A model generated the notes under the pieces. The model did not search any database and was not told the origin of the DNA. It saw only the letters and a program-made list of their open reading frames with translations. From Beaufortia kweichowensis (Eukaryota > Chordata > Actinopteri > Cypriniformes > Gastromyzontidae), in the NCBI GenBank assembly GCA_019155185.1, contig CM032805.1, positions 157,501 to 221,500 on the forward strand: a DNA stretch of 64,000 bases, in the 5' to 3' direction. Numbering within the stretch: position 1 is the first letter of the stretch; each line of letters starts with the position of its first letter. The translations under genes were made by a program, and so were the position numbers. Shown here piece after piece: positions 1 through 12,182 of this stretch.

Positions 1-2440
1 GCAAGGTTTCTTCACTTCGTTCTGTCTACCGTTATTTTAGGGTCTGCCTGGAGAGTAAGCCTTTTTGTAGATTAAGCCTCTTCTTCAGTTAAAGTAGCCT
101 TCTTCTTCAACTGCCCGCGGTTTCTTTTTCCTTGTGTTGTCCATTGTAGGGCTGTTCTGGGTAGGGAGTCAGCTGGCATACGGCAGACATGACCAAGCTA
201 CCTGCATCGGCGTGACTGGACTGACTCTTGCTCTGACTTTACTCCAGTCCTGTCCCTAATGTCGTCATTGGAGATGTTTTTCGACCAGAAGACTCTAAGA
301 ATTCGTCTTAGGAATTCGCACTTGTTCTAAAAGCATTCCAGCTTTCACTCAATGGCTACTGTCGTCATCCAGCATTCTAAGCTATAGAAAAGAACACTCA
401 GGACATTGCTCTTGTAGATCCTAATCTTGGTGTAAAGGCTCAGGTTTGTGGTTCTCCAGACTGATTTGAGCATGGCGAATGCCTGGTTTGCCTTACTGTT
501 TGGCATACACTTCAGCATCGCAGTCACCATCTGTTGTCATCCTGCTGCCCAGGTAGACAAATTCCTGCATGTCCTCCAAAGGTGTTCCATCTATATTGAC
601 AGGAGTATTGACTGTGGTAATTTCAGCCCAATGATACTGGCTTTATTGCAAAGCTTTTCTGTCTACCGCTGAATGTCCTGATGTTTGTGAGATAACAGAT
701 CAAGGTCGTCTGCATAGTCCATGTCCTCCAGAAACGAATATGCTTTAACGTTTTCCTTTGGTGACACTAAGCATTAGCCAGTCGATAGCCAGGGAGAACA
801 GGATTGGAGACAGGATGAAGCCTTGCCACACTCCAGTTTCCACCAGAAAGGGTTTTGTTAGCTCACTGTTATGGATGACACGACAATCATGTACATTTAG
901 GCATTTAGCTGATGCTTTTATCCAAAGCGACTTACAAATATAAGGGGACAATGAAGCAACACATCATAAGAAGGCAACAATAATGCAAACAAATGCTTTA
1001 CTAAGTTTACAATGTTTCACAGTGCTAGATACTACCTGTGGAGAAGAAGAGAGGGTTGATGGGAATTTTTTTTTGAGAGGGTGGTTAGGATGTTAAGTAT
1101 TTGTGGAAGAGGTGTCTTTTTATCTGTTTTTTAAAGGAGGTGAGGGATGTGGCAGATGGGATTGCGTTAGGGAGATTATTCCACAAGCAGGGAAGGAGAA
1201 GGAGAATGAACGAGAGAGATTTAGTGCCCTTCTGTGAGGGAACCACCAGTCGACGTTCGTTCGCTGAGCTCACACTCAAAACTGTAGTAGAAATACTGGT
1301 TAACAATTTTCTCAGAATGCCATAATGTCGTAGGATCTTCCAGAGTGATACAAGATGCAGATTTTTAAAAGCCTTCTCAAAGTCCTCTCAAACTTCATCC
1401 AGTCCTGGAGATTTTCCGTTCTTCAGCTTGTTAATGGCTTTCCTGACCTCTTCTGCTGTGATGTAACCGGTGTTGATGTCCAGGTCCTTATCTGCCTCTG
1501 GTATGTCAGCAAGCGCTGGTGGTTCTGGCCTGTTCAAGATGGTCTTGGAATGTTCCCTCCACCTTTCCAGCTTGCCAAGTTCTTCTGTGATGAGAGTTCC
1601 ATCTGCTGCCTTCCCTGGGATGTCCTGACTTTGTCCTCTGTTCCCTCTCAGTTTTTTGTAATCACGTACAAAGTCCTTCTGCAAGATGTTCGACATACTG
1701 CCATCTGTCTCGTCTTGCCAAGTCTTATGTTGTCTCACTTCTTTGTCCTTTTCTCTGCGGGCTGTGATTCTCTCTTTCAACCTCTGTGACTTGGTGTCAG
1801 GCAGCTTCTTCTTGATCCTGGTTTCTTTCTTCTATGGCTTTCCATGTATCCTTGGATATCCATTCTGACTTTACACTCTTCTTGTGTGCGATGGTTTCTT
1901 TTGCTGCCTCAGTCAAGACTTGGTTAGCTAATGGTCAACGCTGCATCATCCTGAAGGATGCTGAAGCGATTCTTCAGAGCAGTGCTAAAATCCTTCCTCA
2001 TTGCTGGGTCTTTTAGCTTGGCAACATCAAAGCGTTGATTTCTGCTGTCTCCGAACCTTACCTTCATCAACTTGAGAGTCAGCTTTGCCACAAGTAAAGT
2101 ATCTGGTTTTGGGTTTCCCCGTCAGATGAAGTCCAAGTAAGCCTGGGAATGGTTTTATGCAGAAAAAGTGTTCCACTGATAATCAAGTTGTTCTGTTCAC
2201 AGAAGTCAATGAGCTTCTTCCTGTTATCAGTGCAATCTCCATGCTGCCCCATGACCCTCTCTCTGCCTGTGTTGTCACTGCCAACATTTGCGTTGAACTC
2301 TAACAGTAGAGGAACACGTCATATTTCAGGATGACCTAAATTTTCTACTTTTTCAGCATTGTCGGTAGGGGGTGTAGGCCACTAGGAACGACATCTTGGC
2401 GTACTTTGAGTTCAGCCTCACATACAGCAAGCTTTCGTTA
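1..2440 (-). mobile_element. Decayed LINE (APE-type non-LTR retrotransposon), 5' end toward higher coordinates
   Basis: Minus-strand fragments read as pieces of one LINE polyprotein. Positions 1388-1780 hold the segment before the reverse transcriptase, ending EVRKAINKLKNGKSPGLDEV, the usual entry motif. About 1310-1360 reads DFEKAF..LWKILRHYGI, 745-890 reads CRVIHNSELTKPF..TGV.QG..LSP, and 345-530 the region after the RT core. About 100-200 resembles the C-terminal LPRTALQW..GKR..GQLKKK tail. The frame breaks repeatedly and the polymerase is interrupted by an L2 insertion at about 893-1330. The left end runs off the window. The clade (RTE, I or another) was not resolved. No host exon was seen here. 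Confidence 0.75.
893..1330 (-). mobile_element. L2-clade LINE 3' fragment nested in the older LINE
   Basis: The plus strand begins with the fish L2/SINE 3' tail (CATTTAGGCATTTAGC..GCGACTTACAAATA). It then matches, in order and with modest divergence, the same stretch of the second L2 copy at about 2950-3310: the GAAGCAACACATC, ATTATTCCACAAGCAGGGA and GGGAACCACCAGTCGACGTT blocks. The surrounding LINE reading frame resumes on both sides (ILRKLL.. on the right, CRVIHNS.. on the left), so this copy inserted later. Both ends are approximate by about 20 bases. Confidence 0.75.
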
Positions 2441-2605
2441 ATGGGGTGTGTGTGTGTGCAGTTATTATGTTGTCTCACAGTGAATTTAAAGATGTTATTC
2501 AGTCTGAAAGCTGTTCATTTATAGCTCAAGCTCATTTATAGCTCTTACTCACTGTGTTATATTTGCTGTGTGGTTATCTGTGTTCTTCTGTATGTTCCTG
2601 TGCAG

Positions 2606-5600
2606 GACTCTACTGTGTGTGACATGGAAGAGAAGATTTTGACTATTGTAAGTATATATCTGCGATACCTCATTTGTAAAAATTGAATTATTAATTAGTC
2701 GTTTAGTTCCATTCCATTCAGTAGATAAAGTTTTTCTTACCCCAAAGTGGTACATTAAATCAAAGTTCAGATCATGTTAGTTTTTCGTTGTGTTGATTTA
2801 CAATTATTGTGTTTTGTTTTGCAGTTGAAGGTGTTGAACAGTATTTGTGATGAGACCGTCAGAAACACGTCTGATCCTCTGATGTGTCAGTCTGCATGTC
2901 TGCAAGAAGTTCACCTGACCGACATTAATCCAGGAGAAGGACTGGTAAAAACATTTACATTTAGGCATTTAGCTGACGCTTTTATGCAAAGCGACTTACA
3001 AATATTAGGAGACAATGAAGCAACACATCAAAAGCGGCAACAATAGTACTAAGAAGTGCTTTACTAAGTTAAGTGTACAATGTTTTGCAGTGCTAGATAA
3101 ATACCTGTAGAGGGAAAAAAAAATTGTATTATGATGTCAGGTGTTGGTGGAAGAGGTGTGTTTTTATCTGTTTCTTAAAGGAGGTGAGGGATGTGGCGGA
3201 TTGCGTTAGGGAGATTATTCCACAAGCAGGGAATAGAGAAGGAGAAAGAACGAGAGAGAGAGAGAGATTTAGTGCACTTCTGTAAGGGAACCACCAGTCG
3301 ACGTTCATTCACTGAACACAGGGTTCTGGATGGGTTGAGCGCAGGGTTCTGGATGGGTTGAGCGCAGGGTTCTGGATGGGTTGTAGGTATGTAGAAGAGA
3401 GTTAAAGTATGAGGGTGCAGAATTTGTGATGGTTTTAAATGTCAGCATTAATGATTTGAATTTAATGCAGCAGCAACTGATAGCCAATGGAGAGAGATGA
3501 AGAGAGGTGTGACGTGCTCTTTTGGGTTCCTGGAAAACAAGTCTTGCTGCTGAGTTCTGTATCATCTGAAGTGGTTTGATTGTTCGTGCAGGAAGACCAG
3601 CCAGAAGAGCGTTGCAATAGTCCAGTCTGGAGATTACCAGGGCTTGAACTAGCAGTTGGGCAGCTCTGTGAGATATGGCCTGATCTTCCTGATGTTGTAA
3701 AGTGCAAATCTACAAGACCGTGATATCCTTGAGATGTGTTCGGTAAAGGACAGCTGGTCGTTGAAGATTACACCTAGGTTTCTTAAGGATTTAGACGGTG
3801 TAATGGTTGTTTTGCCAATTTGAATTGTGAGGTTGTGTTGCGTTGCAGGTGAGGCCGGAAGTACCAGGAGCTCAGTTTTGGCAAGGTTTAGCTGGAGGTG
3901 GTGTTTAGTCATCCAAGATGAGATGTCATTCAGGCAGGCTGCAATGTGTGATGCTATTGTGGGATCGTCTGGCAGGAAAGAGAAGAAAATCTGGGTGTCG
4001 TCTGCGTAGCAGTTGCAGTCGAAGCTTGTGGGATTGAATGATGGGTCCCAGGGGTGTTGTGTAGATCGAAAAAAGGAGAGGCGCAAAAACAGGTCCCTGA
4101 GGAACGCTAAAACACTAAAACACATGAGATATGTGTTCAACATGCTCAACAAAGTTATCAGAAGATGAGAGCAGGTTACTGATTCAAGGTGCTCTTTAAA
4201 CTAATGATTGACCTTAAAACACATAAAACAGGCTTCCATCAGTACTGATGATGATGTCATCATGGTGATATCAGTCTAAATGAGTTTTGTACATGAAACA
4301 TTTTCTCTCTTTCTATGTTCCAGATGGATCCACCGGCACTACAGAGAATGTGAGGAAGAGCTTTTCATGATGGTGACTGTTTGAACATTCACAGTTATAG
4401 AAGTAGGAGGTTGTGTGTAATTTGTGTATCTTTATGTAAATTTAGATCAGTTGATGACATCACATGCTCGTGTCATGTACAAGAGCACAGGCTTGTATTA
4501 GTATACTGTATGTGTGTCTGATGATTTCACTCTGTCACTGTTGTGTTCATCTTTTTCATGTCTTTCATAGTCTCCAGCAGATCTGACGCACAAGATTCAC
4601 GCTGGAGATGAAGTGATTCAGGTCAATCAGCAGACTGTGGTAAATGAATCTCTGTGTGAACATCTCAAACACAAGAATCATCTTGATCTAAATGAAACAC
4701 TTTACACATCTTGACTGGTTTGACTTCAGCATGTTTTTGAACGAATAACAGGATTTACAGTATGCTGTAAACTTTACACTGTGCTGTAAAATGATATTTC
4801 AAATGAAAATGATGTGTGATTTAAAGATGCATTTACACAAAGAGAACAGATAAAGATCCTGTGCGTGTACGTTTGTGGTCAAGGAAAAGATGAAAAGCAG
4901 TTGAAGCGCAGTTGTGTATGAATGAAAGTTTTATTTTTGAGTTGATGTGCTTTCAGCTCAGGTTTATTTTCATAAAGGGAAACATAAGAACTAGAAAGAA
5001 AACATTAAATCTATAAAAGAAAGAAAAGTGTGAACAGCAGAGCGAGTAAATACACTTCTGTTCACACACAACACAACACAACACACATACACTCACATAA
5101 CACACATGCACAAGACACGCACAAAACACAAACACACAATCACACACATGCACAAGACACACACAAACACACAATCACACACATGCACAAGACACACACA
5201 CTCACATAACTCACATGCACAAGACACACACAAAACACAAACACACAATCACACACATGCACAAGACACACACAAACACACAATCACACACATGCACAAG
5301 ACACACACACTCACATAACTCACATGCACAAGACACACACAAAACACAAACACACAATCACACACATGCACAAGACACACACAAACACACAATCACACAC
5401 ATGCACAAGACACACACACTCACATAACTCACATGCACAAGACACACACAATCAAAACACAAACACACAATCACACACATGCACAAGACACACACACTCA
5501 CACACACACACATGCACAAGACACAAAAATACACTCACATAACACATGCACAAAACACAAACACACAATCACACACATGCACAAGACACACACAAACACA

Positions 5601-7800
5601 CAATCACACACATGCACAAGACACACACACTCACATAACTCACATGCACAAGACACACACAAAACACAAACACACAATCACACACATGCACAAGACACAC
5701 ACATGCACAAGACACACACAAAACACACAATCACACACATGCACAAGACATATACAAACACACAATCACACACATGCACAAGACACACACAATCACACAC
5801 ATGCACAAGACACATACAAACACACAATCACACACATGCACATACAAACACACAATCACACACATGCACAAGACACACACAATCACACACATGCACAAGA
5901 CACACACAATCACACACATGCACAAGACACATACAAACACACAATCACACACATGCACAAGACACACACAATCACACACATGCACAAGACACATACAAAC
6001 ACACAATCACACACATGCACAAGACACATACAAACACACAATCACACACATGCACAAGACACACACAATCACACACATGCACAAGACACATACAAACACA
6101 CAATCACACACATGCACAAGACACACACAATCACACACATGCACAAGACACACACAAACACACAATCACACACATGCACAAGACACACACGCACAAAACA
6201 GACACAGAAGTAGACACACAAACAAACCCTCACGTGTGTTGCTTGTAGTGATGTGTGTTGTGTTGTGTTCAGGTTGGTTGGCAGCTGAAGAATGTGGTGT
6301 CAAAGCTGAGAGAAAACCCAAGACGTGTGGTTCTTCTGTTAAAGAAAAGACCCGCTGGAACATCAGGATTCACGGCAGCGCCGCTGAAGAACATGCGCTG
6401 GAGACCAGCCCTACCTCAGGTGTCAATCAAACATCAAGACTGGAGAAAGAATCTCTGTCATTGGGAATGTTAATGGTAAGATGTGTTGCTCTGCAGAGCT
6501 CCAGTCAATCATCATCTGATTCCAGTAAACTCGACGTGAGGAAAGAGAAACCAGCGATCCTGGACCTGTACCTCCCTCCGCCTCCATCTGTCCCTTACAC
6601 ACCACGGTAAAGCTGATGGAAACTCTCTCATGATCAAACATCGCTTCATGTACTGAACTCATCATGTGTCTCGTGTTAGAAACGCATCTCAAAGCTTCAC
6701 GAGTGACAGACGTAAAGGCTCAGAGTCTCCAAACTCATGTCTGGATCTGGAGCGTCGCCGGCGTTTCACCGTCACACATCACGACAAAGCGTCTGTTCAG
6801 CCGCTCGAGGTCAACGTACAGCTGCGTTCCAGAGGAGCGGCTCCCACACACGGTCTTTATTATTTATCATTGCTCATGGCCGCGGTGTTTTCTTCAGTCA
6901 TGTTCACTGTGTGTTTATGTCACAGGTAAAGCACGACCCTTGTCTATGCCAGCGGACACGTGTTTAAACATGACACATCTGTATGCCAGACCCTGGACAC
7001 ACAAACATAAAGGTGAAACACATTCACTCATTCTTTTATCACACAGAATAAACCCTGACGGGGTCATTAATGTGACTCTGTTATCCTGTCACATCCTGTC
7101 AAATTATTCAACTTATTTGTTACAAATACAAAACAGTTTCCTATCGGCTTTAGTCATTTATAATGTCATCTCATATATATGTTATTAATTAGACGTGTTT
7201 CAGATGTATTCATGAGTAAATTATTTTTAATGAGTCAGTGTTGTTAGTTTTGAGCGGATGTTATCGGGGAATAACACACATTGAAATGTAACTTGACTGG
7301 CCAATCAGAATCAAGTATTACAGATTAACATTTGAAATATGAAGTTATTACGCTATACACTCACTTGTTTTTAAATGTGTTTTGGCAGCTTTGCACAACT
7401 TTAATGTGACCTCGTGATTAAAATCATCAAAGGAAGTTTCTTTCCTTTCTAAACATGGATGTGAATCTTTGACTTGTAGAAAATGATTTTATGTAGCAAA
7501 CAATAAAAGAGTAAAATCTGAGTTTATTGTTGAGTTTATGGCTTCATGTTTTAATGTGCAGATAAAGATCTTCTGTCCAGATATTTGAGTAATGAACGGA
7601 TCTCCAGCATCAGCGAGGAGTCTGCGGGATCATCGCACACATTCATAAGAGACAGATGTGTGTTTAATCCAGATCTACACAACACTGACACCATCCCTTA
7701 TCATGATGACACTCCAGTGAGCTCCAGTCCCAAACGAGCCGCGCCTGAACCGTCGCTGCTGGTCAGTTTCATCACACGACTTAAACTTTTCACTCACTAA
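2606..7800 (+). CDS. cnksr3: CNKSR3 (connector enhancer of KSR 3), 3' coding exons of the short form
   Basis: CNK3 is a cytoplasmic/membrane scaffold (SAM, CRIC, PDZ, DUF1170) acting in Ras/ENaC-related signalling. The SAM exons lie left of the window. Exons seen: 2606-2647 and 2825-2944 (end of CRIC, ICDETVRNTSDPLM), 4324-4349 (STGTTEN), 4571-4639 (PDZ, KIHAGDEVIQVNQQTV), 6273-6419 (VGWQLKN..LLLKKRP), 6497-6606 (AILDLYLPPPPSVPYTPR), 6680-6852 (GSESPNS), 6926-7012 (ARPLSMPAD..YARPWTH), 7562-7800 (SNERISSISEES). Human CNKSR3 ends, from memory, SLLVSWFTRLKLLTH; here SLLVSFITRLKLFTH then TAA, so the stop at 7798-7800 is credible. Codon phases agree except between 2944 and 4324, where an exon of 3n+1 bases is missing. 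An AATAAA follows at 8089. Confidence 0.88.
2950..4120 (-). mobile_element. L2-clade LINE, 5'-truncated, in a cnksr3 intron
   Basis: The minus-strand frame at 3649-4152 encodes the C-terminal half of a reverse transcriptase: the catalytic CYADDTQ box, then HLQLNLAKTELL and LGVIFNDQLSF. It runs into a 3' UTR ending in the fish L2 tail at about 2950, which lies only 5 bases from the splice donor at 2945. A short direct repeat of about 24 bases (GCAGGGTTCTGGATGGGTTGA) occurs about three times near 3317-3380. The ORF is broken upstream of the YADD box, so the copy is dead. Confidence 0.85.
5083..6212 (+). repeat. CA-rich minisatellite with a 109-bp higher-order unit
   Basis: About 1.1 kb built from the words CACACACATGCACAAGACAC and AACACACAATCA. 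From about 5106 to 5470 the same arrangement recurs every 109 bases (equivalent points at 5106, 5215, 5324, 5433). From about 5700 onward simpler 22- to 37-base units alternate. It lies in the cnksr3 intron between exons 4571-4639 and 6273-6419. Long open frames encoding HKTHTITHM-like strings result from the stop-free unit and are not genes. Confidence 0.95.
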
Positions 7801-8088
7801 CCGCCAGCTTCTCTTCTGATCTCTTCAAGCTTTCTCTCTCTTTCTCTGGAGACTTTGTGCCTCTTATTTACCCATAATGCCATTGGACTGGATTGCCTCA
7901 ACGGCAATCATAAAATGACTCCGTTTAAGTGGAATTGATTGATATATGTCATGTATGTAAATGTATATCTACCTCAGATCCATCCAGAGAACTCAAAGTG
8001 TTTATGGACCTTTGGTTTAGGATGAAAACAATCCAATGCAAATACAAGAAAACACAGTTCAGAAGTCGTTCCCGTCATTATTGCCTTG

Positions 8089-8094
8089 AATAAA
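8089..8094 (+). terminator. Poly(A) signal for the short cnksr3 form
   Basis: AATAAA lies 289 bases after the TAA at 7798-7800. It would end a transcript that reads through the splice donor at 7762, and supports an independent CNK3-only mRNA. Confidence 0.55.
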
Positions 8095-8565
8095 ACCCAT
8101 TTCTCATTTAATACTCATTTAGAGGAATAATTCAGCCAAATATGAAGAGTTTTTCATCATTTCTTCACTTTCTTCTGTAGATCACAACAGAAGAGATTAT
8201 GAAGAATGTTGATAATTAAACATCATTGACTTTCATTATATGAGACATTTCTTAAAATCTCTTCTTTTGTGTTCCACTGAAGGAAGCGTCTCCTACAGGA
8301 TTATAAACACACATGAGGACGAATAAATGATGACTGAATGATTATTTCAGGGTGAATTATTACTTTAATAATGTTTAACATCTGTTTTTCATATTTAAAG
8401 AGGTCATCTGTTTCTTTCTCTTGTAGAAGATGTGTAAGAGTTATAAAAGAGATCATCTTGTGATATAACTGTGACAGAAACCTTCCTGCAAAACTACAAG
8501 ATTTAGGCAGAAATAATGTCATAAATTCATCTGATTTATCATTTTTATTATTGTTTGTGTTCTAG

Positions 8566-10148
8566 ATACACATTGTAGTTTTTCAGGTGAGTTTCTTCAC
8601 ATTGTCACAGTTCTTCTGGATTTAGTCTCGTGTCATAATAGACGGACTTGATGATGATGATGATGATGATGAGAACAGATCTGCATACAAAACTGAATCT
8701 CACTGAATGATGACAAATGACAAAAGGAATGTTTGCAAACACACTAGAGCAAAATATCGAACTGGATTAAAGTCATTTTTATGGTTGAAAATACTAACGT
8801 GTCGAAGACTTTTGCACAGTTCTGCATTGATTTATACGATACAATGCTGTTGACATGTAAATAGGTTCAAAACTACAAGATGATTTACATGAAGCTGCTT
8901 TTATAACTTCACAGAATGTAAATCACTCTGTCGCTGTATTGACGGTGTGATGAGAGTTTGGCTCTGGACTGTGTGTTATACATCTTCTGTAGTTTCATGT
9001 GTGTGTTAGATGGAGTCCACACGCGTGTAATAACAGGTGAAATCTCTTTTCTGGATGATTCAGTATTACAGGATAATGTATTTGCATTTTGTTATGCAGT
9101 TTGACCAGTAAATGTGTTGTTTGAAATATTTCATTTGTATTGTCTTTATTTAATTACGTGTTTGTTTTCTAATGAAAGACAAGAAAAAGAAGTGATGTTG
9201 GATATTAGTGAAGCCGTCGTCTGTACCGTCAGACATGGACTTACATTAAAGAACGTTAGAAACGTGTGACATACATTTATCAGTTGTGTTGTGTAATACA
9301 GCTGTTTCTTTTTAGTAAATGATTAATAAATGTAGTTGGTTCTTCCCTAAAATGAACTGTTTTGAAAAAGTGAAACACAATTCTTCAGTGATGGAGGTTT
9401 AGACAATGAAGATCAATCAATATGAATGAATATTCAATGAAAGCAGAAGTTTCTTGATTTTATCTGTTTCTGTTTCTGAGCTTTCTCTCGCTCTCTATGA
9501 GCTTCTAATAGTTTCATTTATTCATTAATACTGAATGTTCAGTTTCTTCAGCATTTGTCTTTCTTTTTTCATCACAGATGAGATGCTTGATGTTAATGTC
9601 ATCGCTGTTTTTGAATTCATGTCATGATCTGTGACTTCTTAAAACACCAGATGATCCAGATGATGATCCAGTCATGTGAATAAATCAATATAATGCCTGT
9701 TTTGTGTCTAATGCATGTGGATATGAGAAGTTATTTTCATCAGACGCTGTCACTGAATCCCGTCTTTCATCTTAAATCCGAGAGATATTTTCATTAGTCA
9801 GAGATAAACTGGAGCTTTTGTTCTAACACTAGATGAATTATTTCAGTGTTCAGACGTAACTAAAGCCTTGTGTAAGATGTCATGATGACTCTGTGTTTAT
9901 GTCCTGTCACAGGATCCAGAACGGACATCAAACAACACATTCATCAACGGGTGAGAGATGAATTAAACCACATCAGATAAATAAACACGTAAAGATGGAT
10001 GAAGAACAGAACCCTGTAATAGTTAAAAGTCATGTGATCAGGATCATATCATATCTTTAGATATGATGTAACGTGTCATCATCATCATCATCGTCTGTTC
10101 AGCAGGTACAGCAGCAGCGTCATGAGATCCTGGTCATTCTCTCAAGCG
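8566..10148 (+). CDS. Candidate linker exons joining cnksr3 to the ipcef1-like exons
   Basis: Three phase-matched candidates follow the donor at 7762. First is a 21-base microexon, 8566-8586 (IHIVVFQ), between TCTAG and GTGAGT. Next is 9913-9950 (DPERTSNNTFIN), then 10106-10148 (YSSSVMRSWSFSQA, before GTAAGA). The last two total 81 bases and share a split glycine codon. Phase runs 0 into the microexon, 0 out, and 0 into the exon at 11585. I do not recognise the peptide. The microexon is weakly supported; the other two rest on clean splice sites and open frame. Confidence 0.45.
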
Positions 10149-11584
10149 GTAAGAATCACTTCTGAATGAATTCAACTAATGACTGAATCACACAGATCTG
10201 AAGTTTCTAAACCATCTCTTGTTTTAGATATTTCAAAGCAGCTGCTGTGTATCAAACAAAGGCCAGTAGATGAAATGACATGATGTCTATACTATAGAAT
10301 AGAAAGCGTTCTTGAATGACATCTAAAGTGAAATACAAGAGATCTTATGAGAATAGATGTCTTTGTCTTGGCTGGTTTTAGTTGTATTGGAACACGACAT
10401 CATCATGTTTCTGCAGTATGTTCTCATATGAGCGTGTGTGTGTTTTGAAATGTTCTTGTGTAAAGCAGAAGTTGTGTTTATTTCTCTGTAACCGTACACA
10501 CACACACACACACACGACTGCATTAACTGTGAAAGGAGAACGGCATCATTTCAGAACCGTGACGGTCTGAGGATTAAACTGATCAGGTCTGTTGAACTGT
10601 TGTGTATGTGTTTCATATGTATACAGTAATATCAGTGTCTTTAATATAGTGTCTCTACTGATACTATAAACATATAGCCTTGATATAATAGTGTTGTGTA
10701 ATAAGTGAAAGAGGAACATCTGTCACGTGTTCATCAGATCTGTTTACTGTCACATGTGATCATTTATTCTGCATGAAGTGTATAATAAAGACAACGTCAC
10801 ATATTATTTCAAACCTGACCTTCTGTGAAATACAAAAGAAATCATGTTTCAGATCATGGGATTGGCTTCAGAACTATAAAAATAATGCACATGAATCAAC
10901 AATACTTTTACAAAAAAGTCCCATATTTTGTTATTTGTTTTAAGGTACAATCTGTAACTTTTGTCTCTGTATCTCCATTTCTGTTTAAATCATAAAATGA
11001 CCGCAGGTTAATTTATCTTTATTTATATTTACCATCAAATCAGACCTGACAGGTCAAGTTATAAATCCTTAATAAACGTTTACCTTTATTAATCATGATT
11101 AGATAAGTAAACGATTTAATGTTAAATGATTTAATCTGTAATCTGATTTTTTTAAATATAGCATTTATTTAAGTATAAATGCTATAAATCATTTTTTAAT
11201 CAGATTACAGATTGCAGCTTTATAAATATATATTGTATTTATTTAGTTGATGTGTCTTGATTAACATTATTTGTGTCTCGCGTCTCGTCCAGCAGATGTC
11301 ACTGAGAGATTATCAGACATATTTTACAGATTCTTGTGTGTAAAATACTGTTACTGTAAGTGTTTCATTGAGATAACACAATAGATTGTTGTGTGATTGT
11401 CAAGGTTGTGTGTGTGTTTGGAGATGTTTCATGTGTGGTTTGATCTCTTCACAGGCTTCATTCCCCATTTCTCTGTCTCCTGCTACAGATGAATATCATC
11501 CAGTAATGATATTATTTCTCATCCTGTTCAGTACATGATTTGAAAGAGACATGAGAGTAATAATACACATATATCTGTCTTCAG

Positions 11585-12151
11585 GTGTCTCTCAGACTAA
11601 AGTCAAAGAAGAAGAAGAAGAGTCGTGGAGGTACAGTAGAAACAATGATGATTTCTCTAAATACCCACCAAACAGAAGTCATTTGTGTTGATGTTGTGTA
11701 TCAGGACTGATGAGAATGAGCCGCAGGAGAGTTTCTGTCAGAGATCTGGAGCCGGTGGATCATCAGGGATGGCTTTATCGTAAGAAAGAAGGAAAAGGAT
11801 TTCTGGGTTTCAAGTGGAAGAAGTTTTGGTTTGTGCTGAAGAAAACGTCTCTCTACTGGTACACAAATCAAAGCGTGAGTCACAGACCTGAGATCAACAT
11901 GACTTCACTTTTCTTTATTTGTTTCCTGTGTCAAAGCTGCAAACCATCGTCATCTGTTTGAAACATGTCAGATGATGTGTGATGTCACAGAGTTGTGCTG
12001 CTTCACAATTATGTGCCGGCCGGCAAATGAGACTTTTATAATGTGAAACTTCTACACAGACCCGTGTGTATATGGCCAAAAAACACACCATGGATTCATA
12101 TTTGCTCTGTTATTGTCGTTTTTGTCATTAGTGTGATAATAATAATAATAC

Positions 12152-12182
<31 letters not shown>

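Noticed and set aside
5083..6212. CRISPR-like array from regular repeats
   Set aside because: No unique spacers; contiguous tandem units in a vertebrate intron.
5106..6610. Histidine/threonine-rich ORFs of up to 278 codons
   Set aside because: Translation of the CA-rich tandem repeat; one merely runs on into the real cnksr3 exons in another frame.
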